NCBI GenBank assembly: GCA_902761225.1
Contig: CACWJQ010000004.1
Coordinates: 1 to 64,000, forward strand
Length of the DNA stretch: 64,000 nucleotides
Reading direction: 5' to 3'
From: an uncultured Lachnospiraceae bacterium
GTDB lineage: Bacteria > Bacillota > Clostridia > Lachnospirales > Lachnospiraceae
Shown here: piece by piece, positions 28,140 through 37,099 of the stretch
How the letters are laid out: each line of letters opens with the position of its first letter
How positions within the stretch are numbered: the stretch's first letter is position 1
Notes under the pieces: generated by a model
Database searches by the model: none
What the model saw: the letters and a program-made list of their open reading frames with translations, nothing else
What the model was told of the DNA's origin: nothing
Position numbers and translations under genes: made by a program

Positions 28140-28390
28140 TGGGACTTTTCAGATCAAAAGCGGCTGCGGAGATGGACCGCATCATACTCCGCATAGACAT
28201 GAACATGTCCAATAACTATAAGGATGCGGCTCAGATGAACTTCGCAGAGCTTGAGGGATTGTACGACAGGGCTGTGGAAAATGGCGAACTTAAGGCCAAA
28301 GAGAAGGAAAGCTACGGGTCTAAGATAGAGGGTTACAGGGAAAAGCTTAAAGGGTATTCCCACAAGGATCAGAAACCCTACTGGCATTGA
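28136..28390 (+). CDS. Small charged helical protein of the signalling operon
   Basis: 84 residues, not recognised. It overlaps the preceding stop codon, has GGGGGAGGA just upstream, and is rich in Lys, Glu, Met and Asn with mostly helical character (YKDAAQMNFAELEGLYDRAV). There is no signal peptide or membrane helix. A start at 28139 (one Met later) is equally possible. Coupling to the degenerate EAL gene suggests a partner or adaptor in the same pathway. Confidence 0.6.
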   Translation: MMGLFRSKAAAEMDRIILRIDMNMSNNYKDAAQMNFAELEGLYDRAVENGELKAKEKESYGSKIEGYREKLKGYSHKDQKPYWH

Positions 28391-28415
28391 GAAAAAGCCC
28401 GATTTATGGTATGAT
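28387..28415 (+). promoter_or_regulatory. Promoter of the phosphofructokinase gene
   Basis: TTGAGA at 28387-28392, a 17-base spacer and TATGAT at 28410-28415 with an upstream TGG giving an extended -10. It begins at the stop of the small signalling gene, separating that operon from pfk-dnaX-ybaB-recR. Confidence 0.7.
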
Positions 28416-28469
28416 AGAAGGTGGCTTTTGATGGAGTTTATTGGCGGATACGCGGTTAGGAGGCAGGAT

Positions 28470-29543
28470 ATGAAGAGAATAGGAATACTTACCAGCGGCG
28501 GTGACTGTCAGGCTCTGAACGCTGCCATGAGAGGCGTGGTCAAGACCCTTATGAACAGCGGCCAGAAAGTGGAGATATACGGCTTTCTCGATGGATACAA
28601 GGGGCTGATATACGGTGACTTCCGTATGCTCACGGGATCCGATTTTTCCGGCATCCTCACAAAGGGCGGAACCATCCTTGGATCCTCCAGAACTCCTTTT
28701 AAGACCATCACGGAACCGGATGAGAACGGTATCGATAAGGTCGATGCCATGAAGCAGAATTATTACAAGCTCAGACTTGACTGTCTTGTGGTGCTGGGAG
28801 GCAACGGTTCACACAAGACCGCAAACCTTCTCAGCGAAGAGGGGCTTAACATCGTAACCCTCCCCAAGACCATAGATAACGATCTCTGGGGAACCGATAT
28901 GACCTTCGGATTCCAGAGCGCAGTAGACATAGCTACAGAAGCCATAGACTGCATACATACCACAGCGGCATCCCACGGAAGAGTGTTCATAGTAGAGGTA
29001 ATGGGACATAAGGTGGGATGGCTGACCCTCAATGCCGGAATGGCAGGAGGCGCGGACATAATACTGCTTCCCGAGATCCCCTACGATATAGACAAGGTTG
29101 TTGACAAGATAGAAGAAAGAGAAAAGAGCGGAAGCAGGTTCACCATCATAGCGGTGGCAGAGGGAGCCATTTCCAAGGAAAAGGCTAAGATGTCCAAGAA
29201 GGACCGCAAGAAGGCTGACGAAAAGTCAAAGTATCCTTCCGTTTCGTATGAGATAGCAGCACAGATCCTGGAGAAGACCGGACGTGAGGTCAGGGTGACC
29301 GTTCCTGGACATACACAGAGGGGAGGAAGCCCCTGCCCTTATGACAGAGTATTCGCCACAAGACTCGGGGCGGAGGCCGGAGAACTGATCCTGAACAATG
29401 AGTACGGCTTCATGGTCGGCTACAGGAATCGTGAGATAGTAAAGGTTCCCCTGGATGAGGTGGCCGGAAAGCTCAAGTATCTTGATCCGGATGCAACCAT
29501 CATCAAGGAAGCAAAGCTTACGGGAATCTGTTTCGGAGATTGA
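28470..29543 (+). CDS. pfkA: 6-phosphofructokinase
   Basis: Phosphorylates fructose 6-phosphate, the committed step of glycolysis. 357 residues. ILTSGGDCQALNAAMRG opens the protein; PKTIDNDLWGTDMTFGF holds the catalytic Asp; PGHTQRGGSP is the sugar-phosphate segment. Phosphoryl-donor residues read GGNGS: Gly at the ATP-type position, but Asn where most enzymes have Asp, and PKTIDND (Lys) as in PPi-type and group III enzymes. Donor preference is therefore uncertain. TAGGAGGCAGG before the ATG at 28470 rejects the longer reading from 28428. dnaX follows by 3 bases. Confidence 0.9.
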   Translation: MKRIGILTSGGDCQALNAAMRGVVKTLMNSGQKVEIYGFLDGYKGLIYGDFRMLTGSDFSGILTKGGTILGSSRTPFKTITEPDENGIDKVDAMKQNYYKLRLDCLVVLGGNGSHKTANLLSEEGLNIVTLPKTIDNDLWGTDMTFGFQSAVDIATEAIDCIHTTAASHGRVFIVEVMGHKVGWLTLNAGMAGGADIILLPEIPYDIDKVVDKIEEREKSGSRFTIIAVAEGAISKEKAKMSKKDRKKADEKSKYPSVSYEIAAQILEKTGREVRVTVPGHTQRGGSPCPYDRVFATRLGAEAGELILNNEYGFMVGYRNREIVKVPLDEVAGKLKYLDPDATIIKEAKLTGICFGD

Positions 29544-29546
29544 TAA

Positions 29547-31151
29547 ATGTCTTACACAGCACTATACAGAAAGTTCCGTCCCTCTGACCTGTCACAGGTA
29601 AGGGGACAGGATCACATAGTAGTAACGCTCCGCAACCAGCTTATGAACTCGAGGGTCGGGCATGCGTATCTTTTTACCGGGACCAGAGGTACCGGTAAGA
29701 CCTCCATCGCCAAGATCATGGCAAGAGCCGTGAACTGTGAGCACCCTACAGAGAACGGCCCCTGCGGAGAGTGTGATTCCTGCAGGGCCATAGCAGACGG
29801 ATCTTCTCTCAATGTATTTGAAATAGACGCAGCATCCAATACGGGTGTGGATAATGTCAGGGTGATCATCGACGGTGTAAACTATCGTCCCACCATGGGA
29901 AAATACAAGGTTTACATTATCGACGAGGTTCACATGCTCTCGGATTCCGCGTTCAACGCACTCCTTAAGACTCTGGAGGAACCGCCCGAGTGGGCCATCT
30001 TCATTCTGGCCACCACAGAGGTACACAAGGTTCCTGCCACGATCCTGTCCAGATGTCAGAGATATGACTTTAAGAGGATCAGGATAGAGACCATCGTATC
30101 CAGGATGCAGGAGCTTATGGCCGCCGAAGGACGGGAGGCGGATGAAAGAGCCCTCAGATATATCGCAAGGAAAGCCGACGGCTCCATGAGAGATGCACTT
30201 TCGCTTCTGGATCAGGCGATAGCATTCCAGTCGGAAGGCGTTCTTTCGTATGACAAGACCCTTGAGGTCCTGGGTGCTGTGGATACGGAGGTGTTCAGCA
30301 GACTCTACAGAGGCATCATAAACCGCGATACTCTCGGATGTGTCGGCATCATTGATGAGATGACCATGCAGGGCAAGGAACTTACCCAGTTTGTCACGGA
30401 TTTCGTATGGTATCTGAGAAATATCATGCTGGTGGTCGCATCACCGGACACTGCATCCATGATTGATATCTCCAGCGAGAATATGGTGAAGCTTAAAGAG
30501 GATGCCGCCATTTCCGAGCTGGATACCGTGATCAGGTATATAAGAGTGTTCTCGGAGCTTTCCGGCCAGATCAGATATGCAAACCAGAAGAGGGTCTATG
30601 TGGAGATAGCATTCATCAGATGCTGCGAGCCCAGGATGGCCATCAAGGATCCGGAATCCCTTACCGACAGGGTTGCGGCTCTTGAGAAGAGGATCGAAGA
30701 AGGAAATTTTAGCATTGCTCCTTCGGAAAGAACGGAAGATCCGCAGGAGCGTATTATCAGAAAAGACATAAAGATGCCGGAAGCACCCAAAGCGGTTCCG
30801 GATGACATAAGAAAACTGATAGAGTGCTGGCCTCAGGTGATCGGAGACTGCGCCGCCACCTCGGACCTTGTGTATGTCAAAGAATGCAAGCCGGTACTTG
30901 GCGATGACGGTAAGCTTATATTGTATTTTCCGAAGGATCATATAGGGGCAATGCTCCTGAACAATGACAAGATCCATAAGGATATCACGGAGATATTCGA
31001 AAATCATGTCGGAGCGCTGGTGGATTATGTGATAAAGGACACCGACAGTGATGAGATGTTTGAGGACGGTCTGTACGACCTCAGAAATATGGTAAAACCC
31101 GGTACTGTAAATGTGCCGATAGAAACAGAAGAGAAAACGGAGGATTTTTAA
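29547..31151 (+). CDS. dnaX: DNA polymerase III gamma/tau subunit
   Basis: Clamp-loader ATPase of the replicative polymerase. Starts with the family's YTALYRKFRP; Walker A GTRGTGKTS near residue 45, a Cys4 zinc module (CEHPTENGPCGECDSC, about 65-80), Walker B IIDEVHML, and sensor segment LSRCQRYDFK. 534 residues, with a C-terminal tau-like tail of about 150 residues. Directly followed by ybaB and recR, the common bacterial arrangement. Confidence 0.96.
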   Translation: MSYTALYRKFRPSDLSQVRGQDHIVVTLRNQLMNSRVGHAYLFTGTRGTGKTSIAKIMARAVNCEHPTENGPCGECDSCRAIADGSSLNVFEIDAASNTGVDNVRVIIDGVNYRPTMGKYKVYIIDEVHMLSDSAFNALLKTLEEPPEWAIFILATTEVHKVPATILSRCQRYDFKRIRIETIVSRMQELMAAEGREADERALRYIARKADGSMRDALSLLDQAIAFQSEGVLSYDKTLEVLGAVDTEVFSRLYRGIINRDTLGCVGIIDEMTMQGKELTQFVTDFVWYLRNIMLVVASPDTASMIDISSENMVKLKEDAAISELDTVIRYIRVFSELSGQIRYANQKRVYVEIAFIRCCEPRMAIKDPESLTDRVAALEKRIEEGNFSIAPSERTEDPQERIIRKDIKMPEAPKAVPDDIRKLIECWPQVIGDCAATSDLVYVKECKPVLGDDGKLILYFPKDHIGAMLLNNDKIHKDITEIFENHVGALVDYVIKDTDSDEMFEDGLYDLRNMVKPGTVNVPIETEEKTEDF

Positions 31152-31493
31152 ATGGCAAAACATGGTGGATTTCCCGGAGGAGCCATGCCCGGCAATATGG
31201 CCAATCTGATGAAGCAGGCACAGCGTATGCAGCGTCAGATGGAGGAAGGCAGAAAGGAACTTGAGAGCAAGGAATTCACCGGCTCTGCCGGAGGCGGCGC
31301 TGTTGAAGTTGTTATAAACGGAGCAAGAGATGTCCTTTCCATCAAGCTCGATAAGGATATAGTGGATCCCGATGATGTGGAGACTCTTCAGGACTCCATC
31401 CTCGCTGCCATCAGAGATGCAATGGATAAGTCGGATGCGGCAGGAGAGCAGATAATGGGCGGCATTAACGGAATGCCTCCGGGACTGTTCTGA
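31152..31493 (+). CDS. Nucleoid-associated protein, YbaB/EbfC family
   Basis: 113 residues, DNA-binding dimer often encoded between dnaX and recR. A Met/Gln-rich helix (LMKQAQRMQRQMEEGRKEL) and the GGGAVEVVINGARDV segment are typical. It begins immediately after the dnaX stop and overlaps the recR start by one base (TGATG). Confidence 0.93.
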   Translation: MAKHGGFPGGAMPGNMANLMKQAQRMQRQMEEGRKELESKEFTGSAGGGAVEVVINGARDVLSIKLDKDIVDPDDVETLQDSILAAIRDAMDKSDAAGEQIMGGINGMPPGLF

Positions 31494-32092
31494 TGATCTA
31501 CAGCGGATATGTAAACAGGCTTGTCTCCGAACTGGCGGCTCTTCCCGGAATAGGGGAAAAATCAGCTCAGAGGCTTGCTTTTCACATGATAAATATGCCG
31601 CCGGAGAAGGTTAAGAGGCTGGCGGATACGATGATAGAGGCAAGGAGCAGGGTAAAGTACTGCTCCGGCTGCTACACGCTTACGGATGCGGAGATCTGTC
31701 CCGTATGCTCCAACCCCTCAAGGGATCACTCGGTGATAATGGTCGTCGAGGATACAAGGGACATGGCCGCATATGAGAAGACAGGAAAGTACACCGGAGT
31801 CTATCATGTGCTGCACGGAGCCATAGCTCCCATGCTTGGCGTCGGTCCCGGTGATATCAAGATCAAGGAACTGGTGACGAGATGCTCGGGAGACGATCCT
31901 GTGAGTGAGGTCATACTGGCCACCAATTCAAGCATTGAGGGTGAGACCACCGCAATGTATATCAGCAAGCTCATCAAGCCACTTGGCGTTAAGGTTACGC
32001 GTATCGCCAGCGGGGTTCCTGTGGGCGGAGATCTTGAATACATAGACGAGATAACCCTGACACGTGCGCTTGACGGACGTACAGAGGTATAA
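31493..32092 (+). CDS. recR: Recombination mediator RecR
   Basis: Works with RecF/RecO in loading RecA at gaps. 199 residues: N-terminal helix-hairpin-helix (LAALPGIGEKSAQRLAFH), Cys4 zinc finger (CSGCYTLTDAEICPVC, about 57-72), Toprim domain (VVEDTRDMAAYE) and C-terminal Walker-like strand. Starts on the ybaB stop codon. Confidence 0.96.
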   Translation: MIYSGYVNRLVSELAALPGIGEKSAQRLAFHMINMPPEKVKRLADTMIEARSRVKYCSGCYTLTDAEICPVCSNPSRDHSVIMVVEDTRDMAAYEKTGKYTGVYHVLHGAIAPMLGVGPGDIKIKELVTRCSGDDPVSEVILATNSSIEGETTAMYISKLIKPLGVKVTRIASGVPVGGDLEYIDEITLTRALDGRTEV

Positions 32093-32108
32093 AGGAGGAG
32101 AACTTATT

Positions 32109-33158
32109 ATGTCAGTTACATCAAAGGAGTTCGGCTGCAGCCGTGACGGAAGGCAGCTGATGCTCATGACTATAACCAATAAGAATGGTATGAGCGCCGA
32201 TGTCACCAATCTCGGAGCCATTCTTGTAAGACTTTTTGTGCCCGATGCAGAGGGCAGGGCAGAGGATGTGGTCCTCGGCTTTGACAAGGCGGAGGATTAT
32301 TACGGAAATCCCAGCTTCTTCGGAGCTACCATAGGCCCCAATGCAAACCGTATCGGAAATGCAGAGTATGAGATAGACGGTATCCACTATGAGCTGGATA
32401 TCAACGATAATGACAGGAACAATCTCCATTCCCACATAGAGAACGGATATCACAAGAGAGTATGGGAATACGAAGTTTCTGACAACAGTGTCACTTTCTC
32501 CATCGAAGATCCTGCCACTCTCGGATTCCCCGGCACCAAGAAGCTTTCCGTTACCTATACACTTACGGATGATAATGAGCTTAAGCTTTATTACCAGGGA
32601 TCTGCCGATGAGAAGACAATTCTCAACCCCACCAACCACTCATACTTCAATCTTGACGGATTTAACAAGGGAAGCATAGTCGACCACGAGATACAGCTCG
32701 AGTGTGACGAGTATACCCCCACCGATGATGAATCCATTCCTTCCGGAGAGATCGCATCTGTCAAGGGAACTCCCATGGATCTTACATCCCGTATAAGGAT
32801 CGGAGACCATATCGATGACGCTTTTGAGCAGCTCGAGTATGCGGGCGGATACGATCACAATTTCTGCATAAGAGGATATGACGGACAGATGCGCAAGGCT
32901 GCTACCGTATGGGCCGCAAAGTCATCCAGGATGATGGAGGTGTATACCGACCTTCCCGGGATTCAGTTCTATGCAGGCAACTTTATCAAGGAAGGACAGA
33001 TCGGCAAGGAGGGCGCTGTGTTCAACAAGAGGTACGGACTTTGCCTTGAGACCCAGTATTATCCCGATGCCGTTCATCATGATAACTTCATCAAGCCCTT
33101 TGTCGGACCGGATAAAAAGCTTGAGACCACCACGATTTACGCATTTAAGAATGTGTAA
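32109..33158 (+). CDS. galM: Aldose 1-epimerase (galactose mutarotase)
   Basis: Interconverts alpha and beta anomers of aldohexoses. 349 residues, beta-sandwich fold: IGPNANRIGNAEY with the substrate Arg, NDRNNLHS, the catalytic His in NPTNHSYFNLDG, and the catalytic Glu in CLETQYYPDAVH. AAAGGAGGAG at 32092-32101 supports the ATG at 32109. It follows recR by 16 bases, probably by read-through, without a functional link. Confidence 0.92.
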   Translation: MSVTSKEFGCSRDGRQLMLMTITNKNGMSADVTNLGAILVRLFVPDAEGRAEDVVLGFDKAEDYYGNPSFFGATIGPNANRIGNAEYEIDGIHYELDINDNDRNNLHSHIENGYHKRVWEYEVSDNSVTFSIEDPATLGFPGTKKLSVTYTLTDDNELKLYYQGSADEKTILNPTNHSYFNLDGFNKGSIVDHEIQLECDEYTPTDDESIPSGEIASVKGTPMDLTSRIRIGDHIDDAFEQLEYAGGYDHNFCIRGYDGQMRKAATVWAAKSSRMMEVYTDLPGIQFYAGNFIKEGQIGKEGAVFNKRYGLCLETQYYPDAVHHDNFIKPFVGPDKKLETTTIYAFKNV

Positions 33159-33211
33159 AAGAGCATAAAAGGATCACATAGTCTGTAAAAAGGCTGTATG
33201 AAGGTTTTTTA

Positions 33212-34405
33212 ATGGCTAAATTACGTGCGATCAAGGGCGGCAGGTATGAAGAAGAATCGCCCCGGGATTACAGGACAAAACTGAAAAGGCACAGAGCCAT
33301 GAACATGTACAGGACATTTATCTTCATTGTCCTGATACTTGTCATACTTCTGATCATTTATGCCAGATTCGAATCCCATGTATATACCGGATACGAGATA
33401 CTTACGGCATATGAAAGAAATGCTCCGGATTCGCAGAGGGACTTGAGGCTTGGACACAGTATCCTCACCTACAGCCATGACGGAGCCCACTGTGTTGACG
33501 GAAGCGGTAAGACGGTGTGGGATCAGGGATATGAGATGCAGGATCTGTGTATCTCCGAATGCGAGGGTACCGTCGGTATTGCTGCATACAACGGCAGGGA
33601 TATCTATGTGCTGAACGAAACCGAGAAGCTTGGCAGCTTTACCACCAACCTTCAGATAAGGGATATCGCCGTGGCCCGTACGGGCAGGATCACAGCGGTT
33701 CTGAATTCGGGGGATGCCACTCTTATCAACACCTATTCCCCAAAGGGGGATCTTCTCTACAGCGGTCAGATGCATATGTCCGGCAGCGGGTATCCCGTGG
33801 ATATCGCACTTTCCCCTTCCGGAAATCTGCTCTGCGTAAGCTTTATATATGTTGATGCCGGAACCGTTAAGTCCACCATCGCTTTCTACAATCTCACAGA
33901 GGTTGGAGACAATTACACGGACTTTTTGGTAAGCAGTTATGACTACACGGATCTCGTGGTGCCTGAGGTGGGCTTCTTAAGCGATTCAACCGCCTATGCG
34001 GTGGGAGACGAGAGGTACATGTTCTATAAGGGCTCCGACCAGCCGGAATCCATAGGTGAGTATCTGATATCCGAAGAGATCAAGTCGGTCTTTACCGGTA
34101 ACGGATATCTGGGCATCGTGTTCCGTGCGGATGACGGGGATGCCAAGTACCGTATGAGCGTGTTCAATGATGCGGGCTCTCTGGTGGGAAAGTATGATAT
34201 TAATTTCGAATACACGGATGTGCTTTTTGAAAAGGATGATCTGGTGATATATAACGAGTCAAGCTGTATCATCTATACCTACAAGGGAAAGATAAAGTTC
34301 GATGATGCGTTCAGAGGCGGAGTGAGGCTTATCATTCCCACCGAGAATGCATACAGATATGTTCTCTCCACCAATGCTTCCATAGAAACCGTCAGACTCA
34401 ACTGA
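33212..34405 (+). CDS. DUF5711-like membrane-anchored protein
   Basis: 397 residues. A basic N-terminus (1-35), one membrane helix (about 36-53, IFIVLILVILLIIYA) and a large extracytoplasmic domain of repeated beta-strands with the look of a beta-propeller (repeated GxxxxxA-YNG and LSPSGN-type turns). I place it with moderate assurance in the DUF5711 family found in Lachnospiraceae; its role is unknown. No enzyme motif is visible. Confidence 0.65.
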   Translation: MAKLRAIKGGRYEEESPRDYRTKLKRHRAMNMYRTFIFIVLILVILLIIYARFESHVYTGYEILTAYERNAPDSQRDLRLGHSILTYSHDGAHCVDGSGKTVWDQGYEMQDLCISECEGTVGIAAYNGRDIYVLNETEKLGSFTTNLQIRDIAVARTGRITAVLNSGDATLINTYSPKGDLLYSGQMHMSGSGYPVDIALSPSGNLLCVSFIYVDAGTVKSTIAFYNLTEVGDNYTDFLVSSYDYTDLVVPEVGFLSDSTAYAVGDERYMFYKGSDQPESIGEYLISEEIKSVFTGNGYLGIVFRADDGDAKYRMSVFNDAGSLVGKYDINFEYTDVLFEKDDLVIYNESSCIIYTYKGKIKFDDAFRGGVRLIIPTENAYRYVLSTNASIETVRLN

Positions 34406-34444
34406 CGGGGCTGTGCATCGGATCGCTTTCTGAGGAATAAGGCT

Positions 34445-36346
34445 ATGAAGAAGAAAATCGCTGTTTTTACAACCGGATGGTGCTGTGAGATACTTTCGCA
34501 GTTTCTCACAGGCATGCAGAGCGCACTGAAGGATGAGGGCGTGGATGTGTTCCTGTTCACATGCTATCCGACATATGTGGATACCCCCGCGATCAAGCAT
34601 GGAGAGCTCAATATCTTCACACTTCCGGATCTGCATGACTTTGACGGAGTTGTTATCTTCGGCAGCGGGCTCGATTTCCATGATGAGATCGAGAAGATCA
34701 TGGTAAGGAGCAGGGAAGCGGGAATCCCTGTTGTAATGCAGGGAGCCAAGCATGATGGTGCTGTTTATATCGGTTCGGATAACTATGTCGCGACCCTTGC
34801 CATGTGCAGGCATCTTCAGGAGAAGCATGATGTGCACAATATAGTATTTCTTGCGGGAACTGCCGACTCTCTGGATTCGGAACTGAGACTCACTGCTGTT
34901 AAGGATTACCTGAAGGAATCGGGCAGGTCAGATGACCTCAAGGAAGTATTCTATACCAAGTGGGAGAATGCTCAGGCTACCAGATTCATAAATGAATACT
35001 GCAAGTCGGGCAGAAAGCTTCCCGATGTATTTATCTGTGCCAATGATGGCCTTGCCATGGAGACCACCATCACACTGAATAATAATGGGGTAAAAGTTCC
35101 GGAAGATGTTCTTGTGACCGGATATGATCTTATAGATGACAGCCAGATATTCGATCCTTCCATCGCATCCGTCGACCAGTGCTTTACACAGATGGGAGAG
35201 GCTGCAGGAAGGCTGTGGAAGGTTATCTTCGCAGGGAAGGAATATTCCCCTTCGGTGATAGTTCCCTGTGAATTCGTTCCCGGTGAGAGCTGCGGCTGTC
35301 ACGAATTCAGAAACAGCGACAAGATAAGGAGAAGGGTAGGAAGAGAGGCTTTCACCAAGCGTGCAGCCAATACATACTTCAACAGAAAGCTGAATCTTAT
35401 CGATTCAACGGTGCTGTCATGTCTTACATATAAGGAGTTTGCCCACAAGCTCCATGGCCTGCTCGCCGATAATCATGCATTTGAAGGGAATTCATTCCAT
35501 ATATTACTCGATCCCAATTTCGGATTGTCAATAAACGATCCCAATATCAGGCTGCGCAAGAACGGATACGGCAGTCATATGGAGGTCATATTCTCCAGCG
35601 AAGACGGCGTGGCATACGACGGTGAGGAATTCCAGACCTCCGGTCTTATTCCGGGGTACAGGGAGGATGGGGATAATCATCTGTATGTGTTCCTTCCTCT
35701 TCATGAGGCGGATGAATCCTTCGGATATATAGTCTTCAAGGACTGTATGAATAAGATCTACGAACATACACTCCAGACCTATCAGTCAAGAATGGGGCTT
35801 GTATTCGACAAGTTCCGTCATGCCCTCAGTCTGGATCTTATCAATAAGAGACTTCTGGAAGTTATGAAGAGGGATCCTCTCACCAATGTCAATAACAGAA
35901 TGGCATATGAGGATAAGGAAGTCTTCCTTCAATCTGAGATCAATTCAGGATCTGCCGTTAAGTTTGCCATTGCCATGTTTGATGTCAATAACCTGAAGCT
36001 CATCAATGACTCCATGGGGCATGATGCCGGTGATGAATATCTTATCAGGTGCTGTCGTCTGATATGTAATGTATTCAAGCACAGCCCGGTCTACAGGGTC
36101 GGAGGAGATGAGTTCATTGCCGTACTCAGCGGTGAGGATTATGAGAACAGTGACTTCCTCCTTGAGAGGCTCCACAACCGTATGAGTCAGTATTCCAATG
36201 TCCTTCCTCTTCCGGATGATTATATATCCATTGCCGCAGGCATCGCGGAGTACATGCACGGCGAGGATTCTACGGTTCAGGATATCCTGAAGAGGGCTGA
36301 TGAGAGAATGTACCAGAACAAGGCCAAGATCAAGGGCGAGAAATAA
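34445..36346 (+). CDS. Cytosolic LacI-type sensor domain fused to diguanylate cyclase
   Basis: 633 residues. The N-terminal 290 residues form a type I periplasmic-binding-protein fold as in LacI regulators (KKIAVFTTGW, then LPDVFICANDGLAMETT and VTGYD), but with no DNA-binding helix-turn-helix, signal peptide or membrane helix. A Cys-rich ESCGCHE segment follows, then a middle domain and an intact GGDEF domain (RVGGDEF near 552). The inhibitory RxxD site is absent. I infer an intracellular sugar or nucleoside sensor controlling c-di-GMP synthesis. It has a full-length paralogue at 44469-46370. Confidence 0.85.
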   Translation: MKKKIAVFTTGWCCEILSQFLTGMQSALKDEGVDVFLFTCYPTYVDTPAIKHGELNIFTLPDLHDFDGVVIFGSGLDFHDEIEKIMVRSREAGIPVVMQGAKHDGAVYIGSDNYVATLAMCRHLQEKHDVHNIVFLAGTADSLDSELRLTAVKDYLKESGRSDDLKEVFYTKWENAQATRFINEYCKSGRKLPDVFICANDGLAMETTITLNNNGVKVPEDVLVTGYDLIDDSQIFDPSIASVDQCFTQMGEAAGRLWKVIFAGKEYSPSVIVPCEFVPGESCGCHEFRNSDKIRRRVGREAFTKRAANTYFNRKLNLIDSTVLSCLTYKEFAHKLHGLLADNHAFEGNSFHILLDPNFGLSINDPNIRLRKNGYGSHMEVIFSSEDGVAYDGEEFQTSGLIPGYREDGDNHLYVFLPLHEADESFGYIVFKDCMNKIYEHTLQTYQSRMGLVFDKFRHALSLDLINKRLLEVMKRDPLTNVNNRMAYEDKEVFLQSEINSGSAVKFAIAMFDVNNLKLINDSMGHDAGDEYLIRCCRLICNVFKHSPVYRVGGDEFIAVLSGEDYENSDFLLERLHNRMSQYSNVLPLPDDYISIAAGIAEYMHGEDSTVQDILKRADERMYQNKAKIKGEK

Positions 36347-36351
36347 AGAGG

Positions 36352-36387
36352 CGGCGGTTTTGAGATGAACTCAAAACCGCCGTTTTT
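36352..36387. terminator. Bidirectional terminator between convergent genes
   Basis: CGGCGGTTTTGAG (36352-36364) and CTCAAAACCGCCG (36370-36382) form a perfect 13-bp stem with loop ATGAA and five T after it. It lies between the plus-strand cyclase and the minus-strand operon ending at 36397. Confidence 0.88.
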
Positions 36388-36396
36388 AGTCTGTAT

Positions 36397-37038
36397 TTAA
36401 GCCCAGGGATCTGCTTCCTGCGGAGTCTTGATGCCGGGCGTAAGATACTCTTCGTTGAGGAACCACTCACCTGTGCTCTGCTTCTTGCGGAGTCTTACCT
36501 GTCTGTCACTGTCGGAGCCTGAAGACTTGACCCAGAGGGTGACATATCCGTCCTTCTCATTATCATATGAATTGGGATGGTCGAATACCGTTATCTTGTA
36601 AGGTTCGGTTGGCTTGTAGTTATTCTCGGGGGTTGTTCCCTCAAAATAGGATCTCATGAGATAATCCTTGCCCTTCAGCTGATCGTTCATTCTGGAGATC
36701 TCCTGATTCATCAGGGTGCCGGGACCCTTGAGGAATGTCAGCATCTCTTTGCACTTGTCCAGATCCTTGTTGAAGTTGTTCATGGCAAGGATGACCAGTG
36801 CAACCACTCCGAAGGGATTCTGGAGATTAGCCTGGGGGAGTGCCTTCAGTTCATCCACGGTCTCGGGAATCCTGTCGAATGTGAAGGTTTCCTTCTTCTG
36901 CTTAATATTGTTGATTGCCTGATTTGCAAGCTTGTCTGCGCCTTTGAGGGCGTTATTCATAACCTTCCTGCTTCCGCTTGTTACGGCGCTGGAAATGCTG
37001 TTCCCGGCACTGTTTAAGATACTGTCTAAAAATCCCAT
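36397..37038 (-). CDS. Hypothetical protein, possible DUF6935-like
   Basis: 213 residues. The first 50 form an amphipathic Ala/Ser/Asn-rich helix (FLDSILNSAGNSISSAV), followed by a soluble alpha/beta domain. Segments such as LPQANLQNPFGVVALVILAMNNF and GYVTLWVKSSGSDSDRQVRL recall the DUF6935 group of Firmicutes; I am not certain. Last gene of a three-gene minus-strand set, preceded by its own extended -10 at 37081-37089. Function unknown. Confidence 0.6.
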   Translation of the reverse strand: MGFLDSILNSAGNSISSAVTSGSRKVMNNALKGADKLANQAINNIKQKKETFTFDRIPETVDELKALPQANLQNPFGVVALVILAMNNFNKDLDKCKEMLTFLKGPGTLMNQEISRMNDQLKGKDYLMRSYFEGTTPENNYKPTEPYKITVFDHPNSYDNEKDGYVTLWVKSSGSDSDRQVRLRKKQSTGEWFLNEEYLTPGIKTPQEADPWA

Positions 37039-37080
37039 ATTTCAAAACTCCTTTCGGTTATCTTTTGGAAGTCCGTACAT

Positions 37081-37089
37081 ATTATAACA
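37081..37089 (-). promoter_or_regulatory. Extended -10 element upstream of the 213-aa gene
   Basis: On the minus strand the sequence reads TGTTATAAT, a perfect TATAAT with the TGn extension, 43 bases before the start codon at 37038. No good -35 is visible, as is common for extended -10 promoters. It suggests the last gene can also be expressed separately. Confidence 0.5.
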
Positions 37090-37099
37090 GATTCTCTGC

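Noticed and set aside
28393-28438. AAAAGCC/GGCTTTT pairing as a terminator before pfkA
   Set aside because: The loop is about 30 bases, no T-run follows the second arm, and the region is better explained by the promoter at 28387-28415.
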